A program made the translations under genes and the position numbers. This document shows positions 53,242 to 62,297 of a DNA stretch of 64,000 nt, in pieces. The notes beneath the pieces are model-generated. The model was not told the DNA's origin, made no database searches, and saw only the letters and a list, made by a program, of their open reading frames with translations. Within the stretch, counting starts at the first letter, position 1, and each line of letters opens with the position of its first letter. The DNA lies in contig NZ_JASMWN010000004.1 of assembly GCF_032595355.1 (NCBI RefSeq), positions 186,001-250,000 of the forward strand, read 5' to 3'. The stretch is from Sedimentitalea todarodis. Lineage in GTDB: Bacteria > Pseudomonadota > Alphaproteobacteria > Rhodobacterales > Rhodobacteraceae.

Positions 53242-53748
53242 TCAAAGACGCATCTCAAAGAACAGCAGCAACCCGTCAGCGATCTCCGGCACATCGTAAT
53301 ACGGGCCGCGAAGCTCGAATCCGAGCGACAGGTACAACTGTGTCGCCGCCTTGAGCGGCTTTCCCGTATCCATCCGGATCATTTCAAATCCATCCGCACG
53401 GCACTGGTCGATCAGCGCGGTCATGATGGCACGCCCTGCCCCTGTGCCGCGTGCCGCATCGGTGACATAGACGCGTTTGATTTCGGCAACGCCAGGTTCC
53501 AGCGTGCGGCTCATCCCGCAGCCAACCGATTCGCCGTCTTTCAAGGCCAACTTGACCGACCCGTGCGGCGGTGCACTGTCGCGGGTCAGGTTTTCCATCA
53601 GATCGGCATAGACATCATGCGGATAGAACGTCCGGATGATCCGGGCGTTTTCAGCATCAAAGGTCAACAGAAAGTCGCGATACGCCCAGCAAAGCTGCCG
53701 GACCGCGTCCAACTGCTCTGCTGTGGTCGCATCTATAACCTTGATCAT
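53242..53748 (-). CDS. GNAT family N-acetyltransferase
   Basis: A 168-residue GNAT protein with the acetyl-CoA loop in ARGTGAGRAIM (about 106-115) and the terminal LYLSLGFELRGPYY strand. The N-terminal part differs from that of the convergent neighbour. ATG 53748 is chosen over a TTG one codon earlier. It lies downstream of eno on the same strand (17 bases). Confidence 0.85.
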   Translation of the reverse strand: MIKVIDATTAEQLDAVRQLCWAYRDFLLTFDAENARIIRTFYPHDVYADLMENLTRDSAPPHGSVKLALKDGESVGCGMSRTLEPGVAEIKRVYVTDAARGTGAGRAIMTALIDQCRADGFEMIRMDTGKPLKAATQLYLSLGFELRGPYYDVPEIADGLLLFFEMRL

Positions 53749-53765
53749 CAAAGCAATACCGGACC

Positions 53766-55043
53766 TCAGCCGCGCAGCACCGACCGGCCCGCGAATTCCG
53801 CGACTTCGCCCAAGGATTCCTCGATGCGGATCAGCTGATTGTATTTCGCCAACCGATCCGAACGTGCCAGCGAGCCGGTCTTGATCTGCCCGCAGTTGGT
53901 GGCGACGGCGAGGTCGGCGATGGTGGCGTCTTCGGTTTCGCCCGAGCGGTGACTCATCACGTTGGTAAAGCCGGCGCGGTGGGCCATGTCGACGGCCTTC
54001 AGCGTTTCGGTCAGGCTGCCGATCTGGTTCACCTTGACCAGCATCGAATTGGCACAGCCCTGGCTGATGCCTTCGGCCAGCCGCGCCGGGTTGGTCACAA
54101 AGAGATCGTCGCCGACCAGTTGCACCTTGTCGCCAAGCGCCTCGGTCAGGGCCTTCCAGCCATCCCAGTCATCTTCGGACATGCCGTCCTCGATCGAGAT
54201 GATCGGATAGTCGGCAACCAGCGCCGCGAGGTAGTCGACGTTTTCATCTGAACTGAGCGTCTTGCCCTCGCCCGCCATCTCGTATTTGCCGTCCTTGAAA
54301 TACTCGGTCGCGGCACAATCCATCGCCAGATAGATGTCGTCACCCGGCGCATAGCCTGCCTTTTCGATGGATTTCAGCACGAAATCCAGCGCGTCGCGGG
54401 TGCTGCCCAGTTCCGGGGCAAAGCCGCCTTCGTCGCCGAGACCCGTGGACATGCCCGCCGCCGACAGCTCTTTCTTCAGCGTGTGAAACACTTCGGAACC
54501 CATGCGCACCGCGTCGCGGATGTTGGTCGCGCTGACCGGCATGATCATGAATTCCTGAATGTCGATCGGGTTGTCGGCATGTTCACCACCGTTGATGATG
54601 TTCATCATCGGCACCGGCAACAGCCGTGCGGATGTGCCCCCGACATAACGGAACAACGGTTGCGCCGTGAAATCCGCCGCCGCCTTGGCGACCGCAAGGC
54701 TGACCCCCAGGATGGCGTTCGCGCCCAACCGGCTCTTGTTCTCGGTGCCGTCGAGTTCGATCATCGTGCTGTCTATGGCGACTTGTTCGGTCGCGTCGAA
54801 TCCGACCAGTTCCTCGGCAATCTCGCCATTCACTGCGGCGACCGCTTCCAGCACGCCCTTGCCCATGTATCGGGCCTTGTCCCCGTCACGCCGCTCGACC
54901 GCCTCGTATGCGCCGGTGGAGGCGCCGGACGGCACCGCCGCGCGGCCCATTGTCCCGTCTTCCAGAATGACGTCCACTTCGACGGTCGGGTTGCCCCGGC
55001 TGTCCAGAATTTCGCGGGCATGGATATCGATTATCGTGCTCAT
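53766..55043 (-). CDS. eno: enolase
   Basis: Converts 2-phosphoglycerate to phosphoenolpyruvate in glycolysis. The 425-residue protein has the Mg and catalytic segments in family order: REILDSRGNPTVEV at the start, GDEGGFAPEL, a MDCAATEY strand, SIEDGM(S)EDDWDGW, LVKVNQIGSL and SHRSGETEDATIADL. The start at 55043 (MSTIIDIHAREI) is the family start; an earlier ATG adds 46 unlikely residues. The DMT transporter gene lies 13 bases upstream on the same strand. Confidence 0.95.
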   Translation of the reverse strand: MSTIIDIHAREILDSRGNPTVEVDVILEDGTMGRAAVPSGASTGAYEAVERRDGDKARYMGKGVLEAVAAVNGEIAEELVGFDATEQVAIDSTMIELDGTENKSRLGANAILGVSLAVAKAAADFTAQPLFRYVGGTSARLLPVPMMNIINGGEHADNPIDIQEFMIMPVSATNIRDAVRMGSEVFHTLKKELSAAGMSTGLGDEGGFAPELGSTRDALDFVLKSIEKAGYAPGDDIYLAMDCAATEYFKDGKYEMAGEGKTLSSDENVDYLAALVADYPIISIEDGMSEDDWDGWKALTEALGDKVQLVGDDLFVTNPARLAEGISQGCANSMLVKVNQIGSLTETLKAVDMAHRAGFTNVMSHRSGETEDATIADLAVATNCGQIKTGSLARSDRLAKYNQLIRIEESLGEVAEFAGRSVLRG

Positions 55044-55056
55044 GTGGGCCTGTCCC

Positions 55057-55980
55057 TCAAATGGATTTGGGCGTTTCATACCCGTGGGATGCCGCAAGGG
55101 AAAGAGACACTTGCCGGGCAAGGCGCAGTTTGCGCTCCCGCCAGAGCGTATAGATACCCGACCCGACGATGATCGCCGCACCGATCAGCATCGGCATGTC
55201 CGGTGTTTCATGAAAGACGAACACCCCGACAATCAGAGCAAAGATCAGGCGACTATAGCGGAACGGTGTCACAAACGAGACTTCGCCCACCCGCATCGCG
55301 GCGACGATGGCATAGTAAGAGGCGACACCCATCACGACGGCCCCCACGATCAAGCCCCAATCCGGTGCCGCTGGCATGACAACGCCCTGCTGGCTGTAAA
55401 ACGACAATAGGATCGCTGCCGGGATCAGGGTAAGAAACGCCAGGAAACTGAGTTGAAACGACGAGGTGGCGCGCGGCACGTTGCGCGTGGCCAGATCCCT
55501 CAAGGCCAGTCCGACCACGCCCATGACCGCAAGGAGAGACAGCGGATCAAACGCCTCCATGCCTGGCCGGATGATCAGCAAGACTCCGGCAAATCCCGCC
55601 AGGATCGCACTCCATCGCCGCCAACCGACGGGTTCGTGAAAAAACAGCGCCGCCCCGAGCGTTACCGCCAGCGGCGTTGCCTGCAGGATCGCAGAAGCCG
55701 ACGAAATCGGCGTCAGCACGATGGCCGAGACAAAGCCAACCGTGCCGATCAATTCGCCGAAGTTTCGCAGCATGACCGTCACACTGAGTGCGGCGCGCGG
55801 AAATAAGGCCTCGCGCCGCAGCAAGGTCAGGGCGGCAAAGACACTGGCCCCGCCCAGACCGAGCATTCCGATGATCTGCCAGGTGGGAAACGCGTCGGCA
55901 AGCAGCTTGACGAACATATCCTCGATGGCAAAGCCAAGCATCGCCAGCGTCATCAACGCCGCACCGCGCAGATTTTCCAT
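55057..55980 (-). CDS. EamA/DMT family transporter
   Basis: A 307-residue, ten-helix transporter with two EamA repeats (MLGFAIEDMFVKLLA in the first; FVTPFRYSRLIFALIVG in the second). Substrate unknown. ATG at 55980 is chosen over a GTG three codons earlier because the MENLRGAALM start is typical of relatives. Close to eno (13 bases), likely the same transcript. Confidence 0.85.
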   Translation of the reverse strand: MENLRGAALMTLAMLGFAIEDMFVKLLADAFPTWQIIGMLGLGGASVFAALTLLRREALFPRAALSVTVMLRNFGELIGTVGFVSAIVLTPISSASAILQATPLAVTLGAALFFHEPVGWRRWSAILAGFAGVLLIIRPGMEAFDPLSLLAVMGVVGLALRDLATRNVPRATSSFQLSFLAFLTLIPAAILLSFYSQQGVVMPAAPDWGLIVGAVVMGVASYYAIVAAMRVGEVSFVTPFRYSRLIFALIVGVFVFHETPDMPMLIGAAIIVGSGIYTLWRERKLRLARQVSLSLAASHGYETPKSI

Positions 55981-56126
55981 GTCACTCACTTTCGGGAATC
56001 AGGGTTACCAATTGCCTCTGTCGCAAATCCAGCGCCGCCGCAAGGTGGGGTTGCAAGCGCTGCATGGCACCTCTGCAAACCATGCCCTCAATTGTGAAGC
56101 CTCCGTTGCGATGATAGGCACGCCTC

Positions 56127-57170
56127 ATGCCAGCCAGCCTGACCATGAACCCGGCAATGACGACACTGCTGACGATCCTTGTCGGACTCTGTGGTGCCTG
56201 CGTTGCCTATCTTCTGTCATTCCCGGCCTGGGTCCTGCTGGGCCCTGCTCTCGCGAGCAGCATCGCAAGTCTGTGGGGATTGCCACTGGCGATTGCGCCC
56301 CTGGTCCGCGACATCTGTTTCGTGATCCTGGGATTGGGAATCGGCGCCGGGTTTGATCCGCAGACCGGCGGCGCTCTTTTGCGCTGGCCAATGGCCTTTG
56401 CGGTACTGGCCATGGCGCTGGTGGTGACCATGATCCTCTGCCGCACGGTGCTGACGCGCGGGTTCGGCTTTGACAGGCGCAGTGCCACACTTGCGGCGGC
56501 CCCCGGCCATCTCAGCTTTGTTCTGGGTCTTGCGACCGATCTGAACATCGACGTCGCGCGGATTGCCGTAGTGCAATCGATCCGGCTCTTGTTCCTGACC
56601 ATTTCCGTGCCATTCATCGCGGTTGCCATGGGGTACGAGTTCTCCAAGCTGGTCCTGTCCGGTGATGGCCCGTTGCCGATGATCTCACTTGCGGGTCTGG
56701 TGGCGGCCTCGGTTTGTGTCGGCCTCCTGTTCAGCCGCCTGAACTTTCCCGCACCCCTGCTGCTGGCCGCTATGGCAGTGTCCGCTCTTGGCCACGTCAC
56801 CGAAGTCACGTCAGGTGCCGTGCCGCAAGAGTTGTTGGGCCCGGCATTCCTGGTGCTTGGCACGATGATCGGCACGCGCTTTGCCGGGATGACCCGCGCG
56901 CAATTCTTGGGGTCTCTACTGGCGGGGCTGAGCACAACTCTGGTCGCTGTCGCCGTCACGACGGTTGCGGCGGTGCCCGTTGCCATGGCTCTTGGAATGC
57001 CGACGGCGCATGTGCTCGCGGCGTTTGCGCCCGGCGGCCTGGAAACGATGATTGCCCTTGGCGCAACGATGGCCGCCAGCCCCGGCTTTGTCGTCGCCTG
57101 TCACGTCGCGCGGTTGCTGATCCTGATCGTCCTGATTCCGCTGTTGCTCGGCCGCCGAGCGCGCAGCTAG
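56127..57170 (+). CDS. AbrB family membrane protein (putative transporter)
   Basis: A 347-residue membrane protein with two repeats of about five helices, of the type named for E. coli AbrB (TIGR03082). FCAR-like GxGxxFDP loops (LGIGAGFDPQTG) and an AAFAPGGLETMIALGATM segment near the C terminus, both repeat signatures, are visible. It has been proposed to regulate ammonia oxidation or transport; the real function is unclear. The TAG stop shares CTAG with the convergent Fur gene. Confidence 0.85.
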   Translation: MPASLTMNPAMTTLLTILVGLCGACVAYLLSFPAWVLLGPALASSIASLWGLPLAIAPLVRDICFVILGLGIGAGFDPQTGGALLRWPMAFAVLAMALVVTMILCRTVLTRGFGFDRRSATLAAAPGHLSFVLGLATDLNIDVARIAVVQSIRLLFLTISVPFIAVAMGYEFSKLVLSGDGPLPMISLAGLVAASVCVGLLFSRLNFPAPLLLAAMAVSALGHVTEVTSGAVPQELLGPAFLVLGTMIGTRFAGMTRAQFLGSLLAGLSTTLVAVAVTTVAAVPVAMALGMPTAHVLAAFAPGGLETMIALGATMAASPGFVVACHVARLLILIVLIPLLLGRRARS

Positions 57171-57580
57171 TCTTTGCGGGTGGGCACTCCGTAGAGTTCC
57201 AGCTTGTGTCCGCGCAGCTCGTAGCCCAGTTTGGCCGCGATCTTTTCCTGCAATGCCTCGATCTCGGGATCGACAAATTCGATCACTTCGCCCGAGTTCA
57301 TGTCAATCAGGTGATCGTGGTGATCCCGCTCCGCATCCTCGTATCGGGCGCGGCCATCACCAAATTCGAGTCGGTCAAGAATGCCCGCCTCTTCAAACAA
57401 CTTGACGGTGCGATAGACCGTGGCGATCGAGATACCCGCATCCAGCCCACTGGCCCGCGCATAGAGTTCTTCCACATCCGGATGGTCATTGCTGTCTTCC
57501 AGCACCTGCGCGATGATCCGCCTCTGCCCGGTCATCCGCAGGCCCTTGGCCTCGCAACGGGTGATGATCGTATCTGTCAT
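57167..57580 (-). CDS. fur: Fur family metal-responsive transcriptional regulator (Fur/Mur)
   Basis: A 137-residue winged-helix repressor. The DNA-binding domain is residues 1-83 (GISIATVYRTVKLFEEAGI is the recognition helix) and the metal-binding segment is ERDHHDHLIDMNSGEVIEF (about 90-108). There is only one cysteine (C9) and no CxxC structural zinc sites, like the manganese-responsive Mur proteins of alphaproteobacteria, so manganese may be the true ligand. Stop codon shares CTAG with the convergent abrB-like gene. Confidence 0.9.
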   Translation of the reverse strand: MTDTIITRCEAKGLRMTGQRRIIAQVLEDSNDHPDVEELYARASGLDAGISIATVYRTVKLFEEAGILDRLEFGDGRARYEDAERDHHDHLIDMNSGEVIEFVDPEIEALQEKIAAKLGYELRGHKLELYGVPTRKD

Positions 57581-57983
57581 GTCTGTCCTTCTCGGCGCCG
57601 GCGTCGCGGCGGGTTTAGAACATCCCGGCGTGCAGGAAAAGGGAAAGCCGTTCCCAATCTTGCAGCAAATCACACCGTCACGCCAATGCCGTTTCTCACC
57701 TTCCGGGTTGACTTGCAGCGCAGAAGCCCTCATGTGGCACTCAAGCGTTATCTTCTGCCGCGTGAGCAGGAAAGATCGAGAGCGGACTTCTCCGCCCGGC
57801 CACAAGACGGCCCGAATGCAAGATAGCGATACCGTGTTCCCAAAATCACGCGTGGGGCCAAACGCGCCGGACCAGTCCGTTTGCGGCATGCAGCCGTCGG
57901 ACCAAGAGGGTCGGCGCTCCCCATTGTGGCCACGGACGTGGCCAGACGACAGGCCTGCGCTGTGCAGGTCGAAAGGAAATGAA
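57581..57983. other. 403-base region between fur and the DEAD-box helicase gene
   Basis: Divergent intergenic region. No gene is supported; the helicase frame is open upstream to 57489, but that part has no protein character. A TTGACT at 57708-57713 could be the -35 of a rightward promoter (the -10 is poor), which would give a leader of about 250 bases, as is usual for cold-shock helicases. Confidence 0.45.
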
Positions 57984-59261
57984 TTGAGCGATTTTGATAT
58001 GATGGGCCTGCCCGCAAAACTGGTGGCACGCCTTGCGGATATGGGTATTACCGATCCGACACCGATCCAGAAACAAGCTATCCCCCATGCGCTGAACGGT
58101 CGCGACGTGATGGGTCTGGCGCAGACCGGTACCGGCAAGACGGCGGCCTTTGGCCTGCCTCTGGTCACCCGGATGCTGGAGTTTGGCAAGAAGCCAGAAA
58201 AATACACAGTACGTGGCCTCGTGCTTGCTCCGACCCGCGAGTTGGCCGGGCAGATCGCCCAGAACCTGCGGGCGATGTGCGAAAACACGCCGCTCAAGGT
58301 TGGCATGGTGGTTGGCGGACAGTCAATCAATGCCCAGATTTCGCGGCTTGAGCGTGGCACCGATCTTTTGGTCGCGACACCCGGACGATTGATCGACCTG
58401 ATGGACCGCCGCGCCCTGACGCTGGAAACCTGCAGCTTTCTGGTGCTGGACGAGGCCGACCAGATGCTGGACCTCGGCTTTATCCATGCGCTGCGCAAGA
58501 TCGCGGCGATGCTGCCCAAAGAGCGGCAGACCATGCTCTTCTCGGCGACCATGAACAAGCAGATGAACGAAATCGCGCAAAGCTATCTCGATCGCCCGAT
58601 CCGCGTAGAGGTGTCACCGCCGGGCAAAGCGGCCGACAAGGTCACGCAGGAGGTTCATTTCATCGCCAAGGCGGAAAAGACCAACCTGCTGATCGAGCTC
58701 CTGAACAAGCACAAGGACGAGCGCGCATTGGTCTTTGGCCGGACCAAGCATGGATCCGAAAAGCTGATGAAGCTGCTCGAAAAGCGCGGCTTTTCAACCG
58801 CCTCCATCCACGGCAACAAGAGCCAGGGCCAGCGTGACCGCGCCATCACCGCGTTCAAGGCGGGTGACATCAAGGTTCTGGTGGCCACGGATGTGGCGGC
58901 GCGTGGGCTCGACATTCCGGATGTGAAACACGTCTATAATTTTGACCTGCCCAACGTGCCCGACAACTATGTGCACCGCATCGGCCGCACCGCGCGCGCC
59001 GGCAAGGATGGCGCGGCTATCGCGTTTTGCGCACCCGACGAGATGGGCGAATTCAAGGCCATTCAAAAGACCATGGGCACCACAATCCCCGTGGCCTCCG
59101 GTCGCCCGTGGGCGCCAAGCGAGGAAGAAAGCAAGCCGAAACAAGGCCGTGGTGGTCCACGCCGTCACGGTGGTGGCAACGCAGCCGGCAAACCCGGAGG
59201 CGGTCAGCGCCGCCGCAGGCCGAACCGCAGCAAGGGCGGCGGGCAAAAATCCGCAGCTTGA
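57984..59261 (+). CDS. DEAD-box ATP-dependent RNA helicase (RhlE/CsdA-like)
   Basis: A 425-residue helicase that unwinds RNA. Motifs: Q motif region TPIQKQAIP, Walker A AQTGTGKT (46-53), DEAD (156-159), SAT (187-189), and HRIGRTARAG (motif VI). A Gly/Arg-rich tail (from about residue 385) probably binds RNA. I chose TTG at 57984 because it is preceded by AGGAAATGAA at the right spacing and begins SDFDMMGL, as in the family; no ATG upstream in frame gives helicase sequence. A clear terminator follows at 59280-59309. Confidence 0.9.
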   Translation: MSDFDMMGLPAKLVARLADMGITDPTPIQKQAIPHALNGRDVMGLAQTGTGKTAAFGLPLVTRMLEFGKKPEKYTVRGLVLAPTRELAGQIAQNLRAMCENTPLKVGMVVGGQSINAQISRLERGTDLLVATPGRLIDLMDRRALTLETCSFLVLDEADQMLDLGFIHALRKIAAMLPKERQTMLFSATMNKQMNEIAQSYLDRPIRVEVSPPGKAADKVTQEVHFIAKAEKTNLLIELLNKHKDERALVFGRTKHGSEKLMKLLEKRGFSTASIHGNKSQGQRDRAITAFKAGDIKVLVATDVAARGLDIPDVKHVYNFDLPNVPDNYVHRIGRTARAGKDGAAIAFCAPDEMGEFKAIQKTMGTTIPVASGRPWAPSEEESKPKQGRGGPRRHGGGNAAGKPGGGQRRRRPNRSKGGGQKSAA

Positions 59262-59279
59262 CCCGAGCGGACTGAAACC

Positions 59280-59315
59280 GAACGACCGGGGCCACCGCTC
59301 CGGTCGTTCCGTTTT
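59280..59315 (+). terminator. rho-independent terminator of the helicase gene
   Basis: Perfect 10-base stem GAACGACCGG (59280-59289) and CCGGTCGTTC (59300-59309), 10-base loop, then CGTTTT. It lies 18 bases past the helicase stop. Confidence 0.85.
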
Positions 59316-59399
59316 GACGATAGAGCCGCGCGCGGTCCATGTGAACGTGCTGTGCCTTGACCACCTCTTCCGACAGCTCGAGCGGTCAAGAAAGATCGC

Positions 59400-59633
59400 C
59401 TAGAGCGAATCCAACCGGATCTCCACCAAGGCCAATGGATAAACCTGTACGGCCTGTCCTGGTCGTGTCGCCTTTGCCAGTGACGCTACGTCGATCGGCG
59501 CCGCAAGTTCTCGCAGAACCAGTTCCCCGTGTTCCGCGTCGGTATCCGCCCCATCCCCATCCGTTCCGTGAAACAGCCGCCGCGATCGGGCGAACCCGAC
59601 CGCGACCTTGGCCAATGTCATAAGGAGGGCCAT
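59400..59633 (-). CDS. shrunken copy of the adjacent DUF533 gene
   Basis: A 77-residue frame whose two ends match the gene immediately upstream: the start (MALLMTLAKVAVGFARSR against MSLMGTLAKLAIGYATAR) and the end (LRELAAPIDVASLA ... QVYPLALVEIRLD against RAQLAAPVDVESLA ... QVYSMSLMSIRLD). About 190 residues of the full-length gene are missing between these parts, as are the last 25 or so residues. It starts 4 bases after the stop of the full copy. The frame is intact, so it may still be translated, but I regard it as an internally deleted tandem duplicate, either decaying or a recent small protein. Confidence 0.7.
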   Translation of the reverse strand: MALLMTLAKVAVGFARSRRLFHGTDGDGADTDAEHGELVLRELAAPIDVASLAKATRPGQAVQVYPLALVEIRLDSL

Positions 59634-59636
59634 GGA

Positions 59637-60479
59637 TCAGGAATAGAGCGGCTGAGTCCCCATCTGCAGATGCAGCGCATTCACGGCCTGCTGGTTCAGA
59701 CCAAGGGCGCGCGCGAGACTGTCCAGATATTCGGCCTCGGACTGACGATCCAGACGGATCGACATCAGGGACATGGAATAGACCTGCGCCTTGAGCGGCT
59801 CAGGCGTGTCCGCGGCCAGCGATTCGACATCCACGGGCGCCGCCAGCTGGGCGCGCACGAAGGCGATGTCGTCTGCATTTGCATCGGTGCCGACGGTTTC
59901 CATGATCTTGGCCTGTTCGTCGGAATCGATCTCTCCATCTGCCTTCGCCGCCTGAATCATCGCGCGCAGCATGAGGCCCGCGACCTCTTCGGCCTGGGGT
60001 GCGGTCTGGGAGGTGTCGAACTGGTCGATCATTGCGCCGGCACTCTGGCCGCTCATCGCAGCGGCTCCGCCCAGTGCGGCCAACACCCCAGCCAGCCCCG
60101 GACCACCATCAGGCTTGCTGGACAGCAGACCACCCTTTTCGCCCGCAGCCGCAGACCCGCCGCCAGTCAGGGCCGACAGGTCAAAACCGGCCTGCGACGC
60201 CATCTTTGAGATCATGTCCTGCATGTTTCCCATGCCGCCGCCCTTGGTCATCTGGGCGATCATGTCCTGTACGCCGCCCATCCCGGACCCGCTGCCCATC
60301 TTCGCCATCATGTCCTGCATGTTACCCATACCGGGTGCCTGATCCGCCTGTGCATCGTCTGGCGCGATCTGGGCACCACCAAACAGGGCGCCGACGCCTC
60401 CACCGCCAGACATCTTGTCCACGCCTCGTGCCGTCGCATATCCGATCGCCAGCTTTGCCAGTGTTCCCATCAGACTCAT
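59637..60479 (-). CDS. DUF533 family protein
   Basis: A 280-residue protein. The N terminus has a short hydrophobic stretch (LMGTLAKLAIGYATA), the middle is low-complexity with imperfect repeats of the type GMGNMQDMxxKM (residues about 50-90) and Gly/Ala-rich segments, and the C-terminal half is the DUF533 helical domain (about 160-275; EIDSDEQAKIMETVG). Related to TerB-like tellurite-resistance domains in fold class; function not known. Its only relative in the window is the shrunken copy beside it. Confidence 0.85.
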   Translation of the reverse strand: MSLMGTLAKLAIGYATARGVDKMSGGGGVGALFGGAQIAPDDAQADQAPGMGNMQDMMAKMGSGSGMGGVQDMIAQMTKGGGMGNMQDMISKMASQAGFDLSALTGGGSAAAGEKGGLLSSKPDGGPGLAGVLAALGGAAAMSGQSAGAMIDQFDTSQTAPQAEEVAGLMLRAMIQAAKADGEIDSDEQAKIMETVGTDANADDIAFVRAQLAAPVDVESLAADTPEPLKAQVYSMSLMSIRLDRQSEAEYLDSLARALGLNQQAVNALHLQMGTQPLYS

Positions 60480-60594
60480 GTTGGTCTCCCCATCTATTTC
60501 AATTTGCTAAAACTACGGGTCACACCGTGACAGAAGTTTGCGGCCTGTGAAGGGGAAATATTCACAATTTCTGGCGCTGGCGCGCAGGTCAGCC

Positions 60595-61308
60595 CTATTC
60601 GGCGGCCAAATCCACCCAGATTGGCAGGTGATCGGATGCAATATGCGCCGGACGTTCGTCATAGACACCATGCCGTGCCGCAACCAGACCGGCACTCAGC
60701 GCGATTCTGTCGAGCGGTCCCATCGGGCGCGGCGACGGAAAGCTGGGACGCGGGGGAAGAAACTGCATCTTCGGCGCGCACTGATCCAGCACCGGGAGGC
60801 GCGACCATTCGTTGAAGTCACCGGCCCAGATCGTGGACATCTCGGGGAGTTCTCCTGACATTTCCGCCAGGTGTCGTACCTGTCTGCGGCGATACTGGCC
60901 GATCAGCCCCAGATGCACCCCAATCACCCTGATGGGTCCCAACGGCGTTTCGAACTCGGCCCGAATCGCTCCGCGCGGCTCAAGTCCCGGCAGCGTCATC
61001 TGCCCGATGTCCTTCAGCGCAACGCGCAATCCGCGCCAGATAATGGCGTTGCCATGCCAACCCAGCGAGCCCGCCCCACCCAGATCGGCAATCTGCCATC
61101 CAGCCTCATGCAGAACAAAATGCGGCAACGCTGCGGGCCGGGGCGGCAACCGCTTGTCAGCCTCTTGCAGTACCGCGATTTCGGCCCCCAGCCCGTCCAG
61201 AACCTGCAGAATGCGGCGGGGTTGCCGGCGCAAATCAAGGCCGACGCACTTCTGGATATTGTAACTGGCCAATCGCAGGCAGTTGGAGGCGGGCGCGTCT
61301 GGTTTCAT
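60595..61308 (-). CDS. endonuclease/exonuclease/phosphatase (EEP) superfamily protein
   Basis: A 237-residue protein with the EEP catalytic order: LASYNIQKCVG (first metal Asn), VLQEAD (Glu), VIGVHLG, WAGDFNEW (Asp and Asn) and HIASDHLPIWVDL (Asp-His). It should hydrolyse phosphodiesters; whether nucleic acid, lipid or small molecule is not clear. No signal peptide is evident at the ATG chosen (61308). Not part of an operon. Confidence 0.85.
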   Translation of the reverse strand: MKPDAPASNCLRLASYNIQKCVGLDLRRQPRRILQVLDGLGAEIAVLQEADKRLPPRPAALPHFVLHEAGWQIADLGGAGSLGWHGNAIIWRGLRVALKDIGQMTLPGLEPRGAIRAEFETPLGPIRVIGVHLGLIGQYRRRQVRHLAEMSGELPEMSTIWAGDFNEWSRLPVLDQCAPKMQFLPPRPSFPSPRPMGPLDRIALSAGLVAARHGVYDERPAHIASDHLPIWVDLAAE

Positions 61309-61421
61309 GCTGGGGCCGAGGCTGCTACATCACCCCTCTATTGCGGTGTTCGAGCCGGAACCGCAAGCCCGCGCCGACAAGGATGCTTGACTTGTGAACC
61401 AACCACCCGTCCTTTGGACCA

Positions 61422-62297
61422 ATGAATCAAAAGCGCAGCATTGACGGATTTGGGGCGGCGGCGCTCATCGGGTTCGCCGCAATCCTTGCGTTCAACCAGG
61501 TCGTGATCAAGGTCACCGGAGGTGGATTTGGTCCGGTCTTTCAAGCAGGGTTGCGCTCTGTCGGTGCGACCGTTTTCCTGCTGATCTGGATGCGGGCGCG
61601 TGGCCAGGGCCTGACCCCGCCATCGGGAACGGCGGTTTGGGGCGTTGTCTCTGGCTTCATTTTTTCTTTCGAATTCATATGTATATACATCGCACTTGAT
61701 CTGACAACCGTGTCGCGCGCTTCGATCCTGTTCTATTCGATGCCGGTCTGGGTGGCGATTGGGGGGCACCTGCTGCTACCCGGCGAACGGCTAACACCCA
61801 TCCGCATGGCAGGCCTCTTTCTTGCGCTCTGTGGCGTGGCATTGGCGGTGGCGGATCGCAGCAGCGGCGCCGCCAACATCTGGGGCGATTTGCTGGCGCT
61901 CGGGGCGGCATTGGGGTGGGCGGCGATTGCCCTCATGGTCCGGGTGACACCGATGCAGCAGATGCGCCCGGAGACCCAACTGCTCTGTCAGGTGGCCGTG
62001 TCCGCAGTGGTTCTACTGGCGCTTGCACCGCTCTTTGGTCCGCTGATCCGCGATCCACAGGCGATTCACTATGCCGGTCTGGCGTTTCAGGCCTTTATTG
62101 TTGTCGGGCTGGGTTATCTCATGTGGTTTTGGCTGATGACCATCTATCAGGCCAACAGCGTGACCTCTTTTTCCTTCTTGTCACCCGTGCTCGCCGTGCT
62201 GTTTGGCTGGCTGATTCTCGGGGAGACCATCGGGCCGCAGATCTGGGGTGCGCTGGCACTGGTCGCCGTCGGAATCACCCTGATCAACCGCCGCTAG
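61422..62297 (+). CDS. EamA/DMT family transporter
   Basis: A 291-residue protein with ten predicted helices in two EamA repeats; the second ends with FSFLSPVLAVLFGWLILGE, a typical EamA segment. Substrate unknown. Third DMT transporter in the window, not closely similar to the other two. The TAG stop shares CTAG with the stop of the convergent selO gene. Confidence 0.85.
   Translation: MNQKRSIDGFGAAALIGFAAILAFNQVVIKVTGGGFGPVFQAGLRSVGATVFLLIWMRARGQGLTPPSGTAVWGVVSGFIFSFEFICIYIALDLTTVSRASILFYSMPVWVAIGGHLLLPGERLTPIRMAGLFLALCGVALAVADRSSGAANIWGDLLALGAALGWAAIALMVRVTPMQQMRPETQLLCQVAVSAVVLLALAPLFGPLIRDPQAIHYAGLAFQAFIVVGLGYLMWFWLMTIYQANSVTSFSFLSPVLAVLFGWLILGETIGPQIWGALALVAVGITLINRR

Noticed and set aside
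57489..57983. Upstream extension of the helicase frame by about 165 codons
   Set aside because: The extension has no helicase-family sequence, overlaps the start of fur, and a well-placed ribosome site marks the TTG at 57984.
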